Below, in pieces: positions 22,922 through 33,400 of a DNA stretch of 64,000 nucleotides. Numbering within the stretch: position 1 is the stretch's first letter; every line of letters begins with the position of its first letter. The notes beneath the pieces were generated by a model that was not told the DNA's origin, ran no database searches, and was given only the letters and a program-made list of their open reading frames with translations. The translations under genes were made by a program, and so were the position numbers. The stretch lies in assembly GCA_021186555.1 (NCBI GenBank), contig JAJKFL010000010.1:3377085-3441084 (forward strand), in the 5' to 3' direction. Origin of the DNA: Reticulitermes speratus. Its lineage: Eukaryota; Arthropoda; Insecta; Blattodea; Rhinotermitidae.

Positions 22922-23427
22922 GCAAGAAAACACTAAATAGTGTAGTGCATTTGTTGGAATAAAATAATTAATTAACATCTTACACTGTTTCGTAATACGA
23001 GTTTATAATTCAGGAACACGATGCGATTTACCTCAGAGGTTACCACGTTGGGTTCGTGCATAAATAGTGGTAAGATAGACTCAATACTTTTCGTCGACTG
23101 CAACTCTAATGATGTTAAAGTCTGTTGCTGTTCATAGCAGTACGCTGTTAGTGTTATTACTCCGTTATTGCGAAGAACGCACTACCCAAGCTGTGCATAT
23201 GACCTCCAAAGATTTGAATCGCGCCACGTTTGCTGTTGACAACATTTCATTTGTAATGTATCCGAACCGATATAACAAATCTTCACACAAAATTACATAC
23301 TGTAGTTACAAATCGCTGCCACAGTAATGCACTCAAACTGTGCAATATTCGTTGCTTTCAGGGAATCAATAATGTCTTTATAGACACAGAGTAAACGTAG
23401 AGAAACAGAACTATTACGGAGAAAGTG

Positions 23428-23590
23428 TGTGTGCGTAATGTATGTGTGTATGTATGTATGTATTATGTATGTGTGTATGTATATATATATGTATGTGTGT
23501 ATGTATGTATATATATATGTATGTATGCAGCTATTTATGTGTGTATGTATGCAGGTATGGATGTATGTGTGTATGTATGTATGTGTGTAC
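23428..23590. repeat. TATG/TGTA microsatellite
   Basis: About 160 bp of imperfect (TATG)n with TATATA interruptions. Open frames of Tyr/Val/Cys on plus and His/Thr/Tyr on minus are artefacts. Confidence 0.95.
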
Positions 23591-23829
23591 GAAATTTGAA
23601 TTTTCTCGACAGACTTTCTAGAAATCTTCAAATATCAAATTTAATGAAAATCCGTACAGTGGAAGCCGAGTTGTTCCATGCGGACGGACAGACAGACAAG
23701 CAAACACGAAGCTAATCGTCGCTTTTCCCAATTTTGCGAAAGCGCTTAAAAGCTCAGACTTAAACTTCATACCATAAATGTAAGTTAACCCTTAGAGACT
23801 AATATCAACCTGAATCATATATAAAGACC

Positions 23830-24720
23830 CAGTCCGTACCGCGCAGTAAACACACTCCGTCTCGGTTATACAAACCAGTCAGTTAATGTTGTACAGTGAA
23901 ATAATCGCTGTTTGTTCTGAGATCCACACAAAACACATAAATACAGTCCGTACCGTGCAGTAAACACACTCCGTCTCAGTTATACAAACCAGTCAGTTAA
24001 TGCTGTACAGTGAAACAATCGCTGTTTGTTCTGAGATCCACACAAAACACATAAATACAGTCCGTACCGCGCAGTAAACACACTCCGTCTCGGTAATACA
24101 AACCAGTCAGTTAATGTTGTACAGTGAAATAATCGCTGTTTGTTCTGAGATCCACACAAAACACATAAATACAGTCCGTACCGCCCAGTAAACACACTCC
24201 GTCTCAGTTATACAAACCAGTCAGTTAATGTTGTACAGTGAAATAATCGCTGTTTGTTCTGAGATCCACACAAAACACATAAATACAGTCCGTACCGTGC
24301 AGTAAACACACTCCGTCTCAGTTATACAAACCAGTCAGTTAATGCTGTACAGTGAAATAATCGCTGTTTGTTCTGAGATCCACACAAAACACATAAATAC
24401 AGTCCGTACCGTGCAGTAAACACACTCCGTCTCAGTTATACAAACCAGTCAGTTAATGCTGTACAGTGAAATAATCGCTGTTTGTTCTGAGATCCACACA
24501 AAACACATAAATACACTGTGTGGGCAGAACGTATAATTTGTGAATGTTAAACGTGGTGGTATATATAGTAACCACTGGGCTTTAGGTGTGTACATATAAG
24601 ACCCAGTCCGTACCGCGCAGTAAACACACTCCGTCTCAGTTATACAAACCAGTCAGTTAATGCTGTACAGTGAAATAATAGCTGTTTGTTCTGAGATCCA
24701 CACAAAACACATAAATACAC
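23830..24720. repeat. 114-bp tandem repeat, 6 to 7 copies plus linked copy
   Basis: Units of exactly 114 bp start at 23830, 23944, 24058, 24172, 24286 and 24400 with 'cagtccgtaccg' and contain 'ctgtttgttctgagatccac'. A further copy (about 24606-24716) is separated by about 90 bp, and the spacer 'ctgtgtgggcagaacgta' follows both blocks, so a larger unit was duplicated too. 114 bp is 38 codons and the minus strand is partly open with a 38-residue period. Confidence 0.93.
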
Positions 24721-25639
24721 TGTGTGGGCAGAACGTAGAATTTGCGAATGATAAACCTGGCGGTACATATACTAACCACTGGGATTTAAAGGATTAACTA
24801 AGTGATTAAAACTTTTTCATTCAGTTGGATGGAAGAAGACGAACAGTGGAAGTTCATTCTTATTTAAGAGATCTGTTTGTAGATCCTGAGAACATAACAT
24901 AACCTCAAGGGTATCATTACACACACTTCGCGATTCCACTGCAGTAAAAATACAGGTTAACGCAATGGTCGACGGCAAAGACGTTTCCGAACACTTGAAA
25001 TTATACGAAGGGTGGCCAACCAGACAAGCTTCGGGAGTCACACAATAGGAAGAAACTTAGGTAAGAGCAACGCATCAACAGCACAGAACATCTTTTACTT
25101 GTATCACGCTTTCCTATTTCTGCTCATCCAAATTAATCAGGTTAGTTTCAGTTAGTTATGAGAATCCTTCGTTTAGAAAGTCTTACTACAACGCCATTCA
25201 CGGTCAGCGTCGTGTGCATGTTAACTGAGTGTTATTTTTTAGACGCAACTTGCGCGAGCCACATGTGACTAGCGAGCCGCGTTGTGGATACCCCTTAATA
25301 CTCTTAACGCTTTGAATGCCCGAACGAATAACCTGTAATTTAGCAATATTCTGAACGATAGAAAATTACGAGCTTTCAAAAACCAGCCGTTGTTTTGGTT
25401 TTATATCCATGGCAACTCCGAAACTTAGTAACATTACACTGGGCAACAAATTTTAACTTTTTTTCGGTTACGAGCATCAAATCCACTTTCCTTTATGTAA
25501 TTGGGTATGCTGAACATGAAAATAGGCCTTAAAATGATGGGTTAGCTACAGTTTCCAAGATTTGTGAAATTTTATAATAACATGTAGCATATTTAACACA
25601 ATAATACTTACTATTCACTGCTGTCCGTCATCACTTCGG
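24721..25639. other. Spacer downstream of the transposase-like gene
   Basis: No gene recognised. It covers the 3' flank of the minus-strand gene ending at 25640. I looked for an inverted terminal repeat partner of the 27.4-27.5 kb flank and saw none. Confidence 0.4.
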
Positions 25640-27322
25640 CTAAAGGCGTCTTTTCTTAGCCTGTCTTTTGTATACAAGTTCTGGAGAGCCTCTAACTACT
25701 GTCCAGCAATAATCTGCTAACATAACTGGACTCCATTTCTCCTGATAACGATTTTCGATTTCCGCAATGGTCTGGTGAAAGCGTTCACCGTGTTCGTCGC
25801 TGACCGCACCGCAGTTTTCAGGGAAGAAATCCAGGTGAGAATGCAGAAAGTGAATCTTTAACGACATATTGCAGCCCAATTTCTGATACGCAACCAACAG
25901 GTCCTCCACTATTTCCTTGTAATTGTCAGCCTTGGTGTTTCCGAAGAAGTTATTAGCAACCAACCGGAAAGCATTCCAAGCACACTGCTCGTCACCAGTG
26001 ATAAGCCGGTCAAATTGTTCATCTCTGAAGATGTCTCGGATTTGTGGACCGACGAAAACACCTTCTTTGACTTTTGCATCACTCATCCTCGGAAATTTAT
26101 CACGAAGGTACTTGAATGCTTGGCCGTCTCGATCCATTGTCTTGACGAAATTCTTCATTAGGCCAAGCTTAACGTGCAGCGGTGGCAACAGAATCTTGCT
26201 TGGTTCCACTAAAGACGGATGTAGTACATTCTTTGAACCTGGCTCCAGACGTTGTCTTAAAGGCCAGTCCCTGACCACATAGTGCGAGGCCCTTGCTCGG
26301 CTGTCCCATTCACAGATGAAACAACAGAATTTTGTGTATCCTTGCTGCAGTCCGAGTAAGATGGCAACAACCTTTAAGTCACAACAAAGCTGCCATTTAT
26401 ATTTATCATAGTTTATGCACTCCAACAGTTGCTTCATGTTGCTGTATGTTTCTTTCATGTGAACTGCATGACCGATTGGAATCGATGGCAAAATGTTGCC
26501 ATTATGCAATAATACTGCTTTCAAACTCAACTGTGAGGAGTCTATGAAAAGTCTCCATTCATCAGGGTTATGATTGATGTTGAGAGCTGACATCAGACCA
26601 TCAATGTCATGGCAGGTGACGAGATTACTTTTCATTGAAAAGAATGAAACAAAGTCTTTATGACGTGAACGAAATGTAGACACGCAGACGCCCTCACCAA
26701 ATAGATTCCACTGCTGCAATCTTGAGCCCAAGAGTTCAGCTTTACCTTTCGACAAATCTAGATCTCGCACAAGGTCGTTCAATTCGTTCTGTGTTATTCT
26801 GTGTGGCTCAGTACATGCTTCATCAGATATAAAATCTGGATCGCTAGAACTTGAGACATTTGTATTACTGCATTCCTCATCTTCATCATCATCTTCGATT
26901 TCAAATGAGTCAGGCGGTTCTGGAACAGGTAGATCGTCTCCATGGAGCACCGGCAGTATAGCAGATGGTATATTTGGGTAGCTCAGTTTACACTTTTTCT
27001 TCTTCGACGTTCCATGTTCCAGTGGAGGAACCATGCAGAAATAGCAGTCAGTAATGTGGTTTGTTGGCTCACGCCACACCATGGGTACAGCAAAAGGCAT
27101 AGAACGCTTCTTGTGATTTAACCAGCCGCAAAGACTTGCCGAACAAGAGTTGCAGCATATGTGTGGAGCCCAGCTCTTGTCCTGATCCCCAACTTTACAA
27201 CCGAAGTATAGATGGTACGCCTTTTTCACAATTGGAGTTAGAGCACGCTTTTGTGAAGCAAATGTCACTTTCCCACAAACATAACAAAAACTATCTGAAC
27301 GGTTCACACATTTACGAGGCAT
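25640..27322 (-). CDS. Intact transposase-like zinc-finger protein (560 aa)
   Basis: Single-exon open frame. I choose the internal Met at 27322 (MPRKCVNRSD) as start, because the 31 codons upstream look like leader and homologues as I recall them begin there. Residues 5-16 and 57-60 carry paired cysteines (CYVCGK, CCNSC), with a further CYFC at 93-96: an N-terminal zinc-binding region. An acidic linker covers 142-150. The C-terminal half has candidate acidic residues of an RNase-H-like transposase fold: D261 in LFIDSSQ, D315 in CCDLK with a CxxC-W insert (FICEW), a PLHVKLGLMK block (381-390) and E510/E513 in SDEHGERF. The family is multicopy in arthropod and cnidarian genomes, usually labelled uncharacterized. 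No terminal repeats were found, so it may be a stranded or domesticated copy. Function is inferred. Confidence 0.6.
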   Translation of the reverse strand: MPRKCVNRSDSFCYVCGKVTFASQKRALTPIVKKAYHLYFGCKVGDQDKSWAPHICCNSCSASLCGWLNHKKRSMPFAVPMVWREPTNHITDCYFCMVPPLEHGTSKKKKCKLSYPNIPSAILPVLHGDDLPVPEPPDSFEIEDDDEDEECSNTNVSSSSDPDFISDEACTEPHRITQNELNDLVRDLDLSKGKAELLGSRLQQWNLFGEGVCVSTFRSRHKDFVSFFSMKSNLVTCHDIDGLMSALNINHNPDEWRLFIDSSQLSLKAVLLHNGNILPSIPIGHAVHMKETYSNMKQLLECINYDKYKWQLCCDLKVVAILLGLQQGYTKFCCFICEWDSRARASHYVVRDWPLRQRLEPGSKNVLHPSLVEPSKILLPPLHVKLGLMKNFVKTMDRDGQAFKYLRDKFPRMSDAKVKEGVFVGPQIRDIFRDEQFDRLITGDEQCAWNAFRLVANNFFGNTKADNYKEIVEDLLVAYQKLGCNMSLKIHFLHSHLDFFPENCGAVSDEHGERFHQTIAEIENRYQEKWSPVMLADYCWTVVRGSPELVYKRQAKKRRL

Positions 27323-27415
27323 CTTAGTTTTCTTCGCGTTAAAAAACAAGATATTGTAACCGAGCACGGATGCAGCGAGAAAGCACACTGAAACTCTAAA
27401 TACCACGTGGCACAC

Positions 27416-28743
27416 CGTGGAAAAGGCGCGGGAATCCCCGACGATTAGCTAGCGCGACCCGACCCGACGCGACCAGACGATGACCGACACCAAGTCACTG
27501 CAGTTGCGCTACGCCAGAACCGACTCAATATATAGGCCTATATAATTTTGTGAATATGCAAGTACACAATCTTAGTGTAAGTATAAGCCTATAGCATAAA
27601 TTACGGTTAGGAATGGAAATGTAGACCCATTTCAGTCTTTCGTGTATAAACAAAATGTAAGGAAAATAATAAAAATCGGTCACATTAATAAAGGCCTGTT
27701 ACTTCAAAACAAGAGCTAACTAACAATTTTAAGCATCATATTCGTTCTCAGCGACCTCAAATTAGTTCAGATTAACTAGTTTCAACTCCGTAACATTTTC
27801 ACTGTTGACCAGTGTTATTTAAAGCGATCGGCAGTGTAAGAAAAGATTTGTCTTAGAAGTGTGTACACAATCGGAGCATAAGGTATTATAAGGTTGGTAA
27901 TACTGACCAAAATTTGGCGGACAGAAATGAAACGAAAACCTAACATATAAACATTTTAAACTGTGAGTTGTTAAAGTTGTATGTAATGAAATTTTGTTTT
28001 CCATAAATTCTGATATTAAAATGCTTCAGGAGTGCAAAGAATCTGAACTTACATAGCTTTGCCTTCTAAACGCACGACAAAAAAAAAGAGCATCAGCAGG
28101 ACACATCTCTGCCTCATCGCTGAATTCCTTGTCGGATTTTGTTAAAATTATCCCACAAGAAATAACCTTAATTGAACCTAAATGCCTTTAAGATATAATT
28201 CCGCGGTTTGTCAAGCAACTGGCACTATTCTACGACATAAATTTACACAATGCTTCTTTCAATCACTGTTATTAATAATGAACTGTATTTCCCCAGGAAT
28301 ATGACTAAAATCTTGGCGTTTGAAACTTCAATACTCTAATAGTTTTCCTTCATTACTGAGGAAAAGGCTTGAATTGTACCTCCACACACGTCGCAATGGT
28401 TTCTTTCGCTATTTCCTCTTCATTTATATCGATGGTAGATATCCCTAGCAACTAATACAGCATCGTTAAAATGGAGCTCTCCAAAAATGATATTTCTCTC
28501 GTTAACTTTAACCAAATTCACGTGGAAGAGGGTTTATTTATGTCAGATCACTTAGGCAACACTGATTTCAACAGATCTCAACTTTACAGCATTTTGTGTC
28601 AACACTGTATGCAAAGTAAGGTTATGTAGAAGATGTCAGCCTTGAAGTGTACTGCCTGATGAATTCTAATGCGTTGGATCAGACGACGATAATTCAGTTT
28701 AATTAAGTTCCTGTCCATTAATGTGCTACTTTAACAGTAAAAA
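27416..28743. other. Intergenic, upstream of the transposase-like gene
   Basis: The first 120 bp are GC-rich with repeated CGACCCGAC-type motifs (27450-27480), perhaps promoter or element end. The rest is AT-rich with no supportable gene. Confidence 0.4.
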
Positions 28744-29046
28744 GGTACAGCAATCCCATTACAGGCCTTGATAGGCCCTTAGGGTTCTAGGAGGTTGAGG
28801 CTCCCAGATTTCTAGACAATCGGCACATGAAGGTGGTAAGGTTGTCAGCCCTACGCACCGGCCGCCTTTACCCCCCAGGAAAGATTCCTGGTACTAATTT
28901 CTGTTAGAGGCTGAGTCGACCCCAGGGCCATAGTGCGACCGGAACGATTATGTCAATGAAAAATTTCAGTGAAAACATCGGGAATCGAACCCGCGACGTT
29001 CCGGTTTGTAGCGTAGTGCCTCAACCAACTGCGCTACCGCGTGCCC
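28744..29046 (-). mobile_element. tRNA-derived SINE, family B, copy 2
   Basis: Same family and orientation as 1655-1948, with the same head ('gtagcgcagttggttgag', 'gggttcgattccc' on the minus strand) and body. The two copies are roughly 95% alike by eye, suggesting fairly recent movement. Confidence 0.82.
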
Positions 29047-29337
29047 CAACTTTAACAATACAATGGTCAATTGTAAAACTAGCAGCAAATACATACAACA
29101 CAAATAACATAGAGAAACAGCAACAAAAACACTCGAACAGACAAGCAACAAAAGAGGATAAATTATAAATTCATTCAGCAGACAAATGAAACAGACGCCA
29201 GTTTGTGGTTAGTAATGTGCTATCTAAGCAGTACAGCTCGAACATTCAAATTACTTACGCCAGCAGAAAACAAAACGAAAAACAATGAACTCAAGCAATA
29301 CAAAATGGTGGCTTAAAATTTGTCCTAAAATTGTAAT

Positions 29338-29770
29338 TAATGATGATGATAATATAATTACTAGTTTAATTATTATAAAACAGTAACAAATATTTTATAA
29401 TTCCACGCATGCAGGTACAGACCGTTGTGTGATTTCAAACTAAAGATGTCGGCAGAAAATAATTTACTATATTATTATTATTATTATTTCTCACTTTTAT
29501 ACAGGGTATTTACAATGACATACCAGAAACAAACTATGTATAATGTAGCAGCTATTCTGTGGTTACAGTTTATGGAACATGTAAGGTTATTACTATTATT
29601 ATATTATATTGTTTTTGTTTTGTGGTTTGTTTTTGTTTTTGTTTTGTGGTTTGTTTTTGTTTTGTCTTTGTGCTAGTTTTATAATAGGCACTTGTGCTGT
29701 TAAGCCTGCGCGTTAATAACTACCCATTGAATTAAAATTTATTATTATTATTATTATTACCATCATCATG
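29338..29770. repeat. Simple-sequence cluster (ATT, TTTTG, TTTTGTGG)
   Basis: Short (TTA)n runs at 29470-29490 and 29738-29760, and a TTTTGTGGTTTG repeat at 29607-29665. No gene. Confidence 0.7.
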
Positions 29771-30146
29771 TTTCCTGTTTATTGTCCTTTATTATTTGTG
29801 TTTGTATGTTGTGCTGTTCCTGTTAGTGGCCACTTGGCTGTTGATTCGGCACCTTAATTAAAACAAGAATTGAATTTAGTTATTATCGAAATATCTATAT
29901 CTTTTGGTGTCGTGGGGTGTCAGTGCTTATGACTTAAAATTCTCTATCCAAATTGCAACCGCAATTACACTAAGTACCACCGTTTCAGTTCTATAATAAA
30001 ATCACAGTTAGGTGTCCTACGTGTAACTAATCACGTTATGTAAGCCCGACACTGATTGGCAGTAATGCCAAAAAGCCACTGAAAATCACATCGTATATTA
30101 GGTTTGTCACGGTGGCGGTTTTGATTACTGTCGTCCCCAAAGTGGC

Positions 30147-30305
30147 GCCGTGCTGTTTGGTAGAAGTGTACCTACGTTTCAGAGGAACTTGCTGCCTCCA
30201 TTCTTATACTATAGCGAGAGTGCTCAGAATTCGTCTATGTTGATGATGGACGTTGGAGGTGCTTCTGAAACCACACAGTGATACATTTCTACCAGACTAC
30301 ACGGC
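30147..30305. repeat. Foldback element, degenerate hammerhead-like arms
   Basis: Arms start 'gccgtgctgtttggtagaa' and end with the reverse complement of a diverged copy ('ttctaccagactacacggc'). Each arm has a GAAAC and an 'atgg..gg' block like the other foldbacks, but the CTGANGA core is lost. It lies about 0.9 kb upstream of the intact IR. Confidence 0.65.
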
Positions 30306-30680
30306 ATCACATCCAACATGACAGAAATACTGAGTGTAGATCTTGTTCATGATGGGTCTGTCACCCAACTTTACTAAATATCATGACAGTAAAAAGAGCG
30401 ATTTCCGTATTCACAAATTCTTTGTACTCCTGAAAAATACGTAAATCAACAGGAAAAAAAAATTATTTTAAAGCAAACATAAACGTAACGTTTAATGTTG
30501 CAAACTACTTCAGAACCGATGCTTCTAACGCTAGTAACAACTCTTTTTTTGTACCCTCTGTGAATTATCATCCAGGTCAAAGTTATGAGTGATGAGTGCA
30601 GCACTACTCATTTCTTCCTCAGACTAACAATAGGAACTGTGAAACAAAACTTACATATCAATTTCCATTATATTGCTTAC

Positions 30681-31155
30681 TTTTGTATAATTTAAAACTG
30701 GATCTTGTTCTCAACATTGTTTGCTGAAATACATATTCGTATTATATTTTTTGCATAATTTGGAACTACATCTTGTTCTAAACATTGTTTTTCAAATATA
30801 TATTTGCATTATATTTTTGCATAATTTGGAGCTAGATCTTGTTCTAAACATTGTTCGCTGAAATACATAATCGTAATATATTTTGGCATAATTTTGAACT
30901 AGATCTTGTTCTAAACATGTTTGTTGAAATACATATTCGCATTATACGTATTTTTGCATAATTCGGAACTAGATCTTATTCTAAACACTGTTGGTTGAAA
31001 TATATATTCGCATTATATTTTTGCATAATTTGGAACTACATCTTGTTCTAAACATTGTTTGTTGAAATACACATTCGCATTATATTTTTGCATAATTTGG
31101 AACTAGACCTTGTTCTAAAGCTTCTTTGTTGAAATATATATATATTCGCATTAGT
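30681..31155. repeat. About 67-bp repeat, 7 copies, just upstream of the IR
   Basis: Seven units with 'ttgcataatttggaactaga' and 'cttgttctaaacattgttt', period 66-68 bp, ending about 60 bp before the IR start codon. The array therefore occupies the presumed 5' UTR intron or promoter of the only intact receptor in the window. Confidence 0.9.
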
Positions 31156-31218
31156 AGTGTCGTTATTTACGTAAAACATATAATAACTATATATTTTAAT
31201 TCATTTTATTCAGGGAAG

Positions 31219-33051
31219 ATGGAACTGGTGTTTCTGATACTGCTACTGGCAACACTCGTGTCAAACACCACGCCTCTCAAGATGCAAGAAAGACATCTGG
31301 CATTGTGTATATGCAGCATTTTCCGCCAACACTTTGTTTCCGATCAAACTCTTCTCCTTTCCAACACGGAGGATGCTGACTTCATGGACTTCCTGCTGGA
31401 AAAACTACACGCTATATCAAACTGGCCACTCCAAGTCTTCAGTCAGGGCGCTATGATACCTTTTCAAGGGGAGCACCAGAAGATATGGAACTACCTCATA
31501 TTGTCACGAGGGCATGAAGATATCGAGGAGCAGACAGACAAGCTGACAGACAACGCGGGTTGGACCTACGAAGCGCGGTTCTTGGTCGTGGTGACGGTGC
31601 GAGGGGAAACACCTAGACAACAAGCATTGTCTGTTGTCCAGGAGCTGTGGAACAACGCCAGGGTGCTGAACGTGGTGGTGCTGGTTCAGCTGGACACGGT
31701 GTTTCACATGTACACTTGGTTCCCTTACCAGTCTCACCAGCAATGCGAGGATGTCACAGATGTCGTGCTCATAAACCAGTGGAGTCTGCAGGGTGAAGGA
31801 AAGCTAGTCAACGACGGACTGTTGTACCCAAATAAAATTCCCAGCGACTTTCAAGGATGTCCGTTTAAAGTATCCATGCCACATTATAACCTTCCTGAAG
31901 TTCCACACGTCATTGCATTTTCTAAGCTGTACAATTTCACTCCAATCATTCAATTCAAACACAAAAACGACGTCTTTCTTTCTGATGCAATACGTGAATC
32001 AATGGAGGACTTGGTGCTCGGTTCATCTGAAGCGGTTATCGGAGGCACGCCATTGCTCATAGAAGCAACACATTTTGGACAGCCTTCGTTCCCGTACTAC
32101 GAATCCCAGTACGTTTGGTACGTTCCATGTTCCAGGCCCCTTTCCCGTCTATTCGCGGTTTCTAGCATATTCTCTGTGCAGCTCTGGATAGCCGTCGTTG
32201 CGATGATGATCCTCGTACCTGCCATCATGTGGCGTTTGTCAAATTGTTCTCTGGAATATCAAAGCCAGGAAAGAATGCCCAACGTTTTCTACAATATGTG
32301 GGCCATATGCATGGGTGTTTCCGTCACAGCGATGCCACGTACGTTCAGGCTGAGAGCTTTAATTCTCCCGTGGATTTGCCACTGCCTTGCCATCAGCACT
32401 GTTTTCCAGGCATTTTTCACCAGTTACCTAGTTAACCCTGGGCTAGAGAGACAAATCACAACACTTGAAGAACTTATTGAGGCGGAAATGGAGTTCGGAT
32501 TTCGAAATGACATAACTGACTACTACAGGAATTCTCCCTTCGAGATCCACCAGGAAGTGGTGAAGCGCGGAAAGAACTGCCCCAAAACACACTTGTGCAT
32601 ACAACGCATTATTGACACCGGTGAATATGCTACCATAGCAGAATCATGGTCAGTTGATAACGAAATGCTGCTTATGAACCACACCAATCGTGTGTGCCGT
32701 ATAAATGATATCGACTCATTTCCTATTAAAATTGTTTCCTATTTCTCGAAAGGAAGTATCCTTTTCAACACATTCAACAAAATGATAACATCTTTGGTAG
32801 AGACTGGCATAATTATTAAGGCGGACAGTGAACGCAGAGAACACCCTGTCGCTCATCGTATTGGTGACACTGACACACAAGATGAATACTTTGTATTCGC
32901 ATTGTCCCACTTACAAGTTGCCTTCCACATACTTGTTTTTGGGCACGGCCTAAGCTTTGCTATCCTCCTGCTCGAGTCACTACACCAGAGACTGAGAATT
33001 CGGCGAAGTACCAAACTGTCCGCTGTTTTGGGGGAACAAGTGTCTTGCTAA
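31219..33051 (+). CDS. Intact divergent ionotropic receptor (IR), 610 aa
   Basis: Variant ionotropic glutamate receptor, a ligand-gated cation channel of chemosensory neurons. The start ATG 31219 lies 5 bp after 'ttttattcag', an acceptor, so a 5' UTR intron is likely, with all coding sequence in one exon. Residues 1-16 form a signal peptide (MELVFLILLLATLVS). An N-terminal extracellular part (20-215) and S1 (about 216-317) follow. M1 is about 318-338, the pore loop about 354-372 (FYNMWAICMGVSVTAMP), M2 about 378-404 with FFTSYLVNPGLE, S2 405-560 (CRINDIDSFPIKIV), and M3 about 566-586. The canonical glutamate-contacting Arg/Thr/Asp set is not evident, as in divergent IRs. Length is typical. 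It is the only intact member of a three-gene same-strand cluster. The ligand is unknown. Confidence 0.9.
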   Translation: MELVFLILLLATLVSNTTPLKMQERHLALCICSIFRQHFVSDQTLLLSNTEDADFMDFLLEKLHAISNWPLQVFSQGAMIPFQGEHQKIWNYLILSRGHEDIEEQTDKLTDNAGWTYEARFLVVVTVRGETPRQQALSVVQELWNNARVLNVVVLVQLDTVFHMYTWFPYQSHQQCEDVTDVVLINQWSLQGEGKLVNDGLLYPNKIPSDFQGCPFKVSMPHYNLPEVPHVIAFSKLYNFTPIIQFKHKNDVFLSDAIRESMEDLVLGSSEAVIGGTPLLIEATHFGQPSFPYYESQYVWYVPCSRPLSRLFAVSSIFSVQLWIAVVAMMILVPAIMWRLSNCSLEYQSQERMPNVFYNMWAICMGVSVTAMPRTFRLRALILPWICHCLAISTVFQAFFTSYLVNPGLERQITTLEELIEAEMEFGFRNDITDYYRNSPFEIHQEVVKRGKNCPKTHLCIQRIIDTGEYATIAESWSVDNEMLLMNHTNRVCRINDIDSFPIKIVSYFSKGSILFNTFNKMITSLVETGIIIKADSERREHPVAHRIGDTDTQDEYFVFALSHLQVAFHILVFGHGLSFAILLLESLHQRLRIRRSTKLSAVLGEQVSC

Positions 33052-33054
33052 GGC

Positions 33055-33400
33055 ACGTTAAGAAATCACCCGCATTTTATGGAACCCGAAAGTTCATCAC
33101 CGTGTTCACAACACCCCGCTAATTGTCCCAATCCTGATCCAGATTAATCCACTCCACGCCATCCCAAACGATTTCTTTAAGGTCCACTTTAATATTATCC
33201 TCACACCTACTTCTAGGTCTTCAAAGTGAATCCTTTCGCGTGTCCCCACCAACCCCTGTATACACCTCTCCTCTCCACCATACGTGCCACATGCCCCGCC
33301 AATCTCATCCTCCCTGATCTTATCACTCGACTAATATGTGGTGAGTGCAGATCATAAAGCTCCCGAATAAACCACCAGTCAACAATAAAAGAAAATTTCA
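33055..33400 (-). mobile_element. LINE 3'-end fragment
   Basis: Starts about 5 bp past the IR stop codon with 'aaatcacccgcattttatgg', the conserved LINE 3' UTR, and on the minus strand encodes remnants of 'RRMRLAGHVARM' and 'RELYDLHSPHISRVI'. The IR's 3' UTR would therefore read into this antisense LINE. Confidence 0.75.

Larger units (their letters stand above)
22700..22974. mobile_element. Foldback element with hammerhead-like motif in each arm
   Basis: A 275-bp palindrome: the arm 'aattattttattccaacaaa' at the left is mirrored by the right end, and the arms stay about 90% complementary up to a centre near 22838. Each arm contains one hammerhead-like motif (22753-22793 minus, 22881-22921 plus). 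No open frame of note. Confidence 0.85.

Noticed and set aside
31126-31218. Upstream extension of the intact IR
   Set aside because: No ATG at its start and it overlaps the 67-bp repeats; the acceptor and signal peptide place the start at 31219.
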